A stretch of DNA of 64,000 nucleotides, taken from contig JABBZI010000015.1 in the NCBI GenBank assembly GCA_012955965.1, forward strand, positions 1-64,000. The letters are read 5' to 3'. The stretch's first letter is position 1. Each line of letters opens with the position of its first letter. Source of the stretch: Clostridioides difficile. GTDB taxonomy: Bacteria; Bacillota; Clostridia; Peptostreptococcales; Peptostreptococcaceae. Both the position numbers and the translations under genes were made by a program. Below are positions 63,580-64,000 of this stretch, piece after piece. The notes under the pieces were generated by a model that saw only the letters and a program-made list of their open reading frames with translations, was not told the DNA's origin and searched no databases.

Positions 63580-64000
63580 ATGATACCTTTCACTCAAGAC
63601 GTAAGCATTTTTTATGCTACTATTTATGGTGGAATACTTATAGGAGTATTGTTTGATTTTTATAGAGGTTTAAGAGGAAACTTTAAATTTATCAATTATT
63701 TAGCAATAATCTTTGATGTACTGTTTTGGTTTCTAGCAACAGCTATAATATTTGTAACAATAAATCTTACAGAATTTTTCGATTTAAGATATTACCATTT
63801 TGTGGCTTTGTTTATTGGTTTTATTTTATACTATAACACCATAAGTAAAATTGTTTTATCAATTATCAATAAAATAATCTGTTTTGTGAGGAATTTTTTA
63901 AAAAAAGTTGTACAATACATAGTCAGTTTTTTAAATAATTTGTATTACGTTATAATCTATTCACTACACCTACTATTTGATATTATATTTTATATACCTA
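63580..64000 (+). CDS. yabQ: Spore cortex protein YabQ (5' part, cut by the window end)
   Basis: An open frame starts with ATG right after the yabP stop and runs without a stop to the window end, giving about 140 residues. The N-terminus MIPFTQDVSIFYATIYGGILIGVLFDFYRGL and three to four membrane helices in the first 90 residues match YabQ, a membrane protein of the mother cell needed for cortex assembly. The C-terminus is outside the window. Confidence 0.9.
   Translation, partial: MIPFTQDVSIFYATIYGGILIGVLFDFYRGLRGNFKFINYLAIIFDVLFWFLATAIIFVTINLTEFFDLRYYHFVALFIGFILYYNTISKIVLSIINKIICFVRNFLKKVVQYIVSFLNNLYYVIIYSLHLLFDIIFYIP

Overview
The window is low-GC Firmicute DNA, almost certainly Clostridioides difficile or a very close relative. 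The main reasons are a Gram-positive type IV pilus locus with a fused pilMN gene and a c-di-GMP-II riboswitch in front of the major pilin, sporulation genes spread across the window (spmAB, spoVG, spoVT, a spoVB/yabM-type flippase, yabP, yabQ), and gene order that echoes the Bacillus replication-origin-proximal region. All calls come from reading the sequence; no database was searched.

Layout. 1-360: the end of an rRNA operon (23S 3' end and 5S). 479-7292: a small DUF378 membrane protein, then a housekeeping run in the Bacillus yaaO-tmk-holB-yaaT-yabB-rsmI order, ending in an HD-domain protein. 7480-9375 (minus): an Lrp-type regulator and nicotinate phosphoribosyltransferase. 9507-13762: spmAB, a methionine T-box leader, metG and tatD. 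14018-24421: a complete phosphonate operon, phnGHIJKLM, followed by a PHP phosphoesterase in the place of PhnP and a three-part ABC importer. 24610-29145: a TetR-family regulator with a double operator and a heterodimeric ABC exporter. 29257-35365: rnmV, rsmA, a very acidic uncharacterised protein, an M20 peptidase, a cation efflux protein and a membrane-anchored orphan. 35422-40941: murC (minus), then purR, spoVG, glmU and prs.

40942-42029 is a 1.1-kb region without a conventional gene but dense in RNA signals. It holds a promoter, a structured RNA with a 17-bp long-range helix and its own terminator, then a second promoter, a c-di-GMP-II riboswitch and a terminator that competes with the aptamer's P1 strand. 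42030-53628 is the pilus locus: pilA1, pilB, pilC, pilMN, pilO, pilV, pilU, pilK, pilT and two prepilin peptidases. 53642-64000: pth, mfd, prsA, spoVT, a MurJ/SpoVB-type flippase, mazG, hup, rqcP, yabP and the start of yabQ.

How parts work together. In the phn region the importer brings in phosphonate, PhnGHI and PhnM load and trim the ribose-triphosphate carrier, PhnJ breaks the C-P bond, and the PHP enzyme probably opens the cyclic phosphate product. In the pilus region c-di-GMP binding should free transcription from the leader terminator, so high c-di-GMP means pili. The most interesting unexplained items are the structured RNA at 41198-41641, the Cys/His insert in PilO, the Cys4 insert in PhnK, the paired ATAAC-N3-GTTAT operators, and genes with strong Shine-Dalgarno sequences but no usual start codon.
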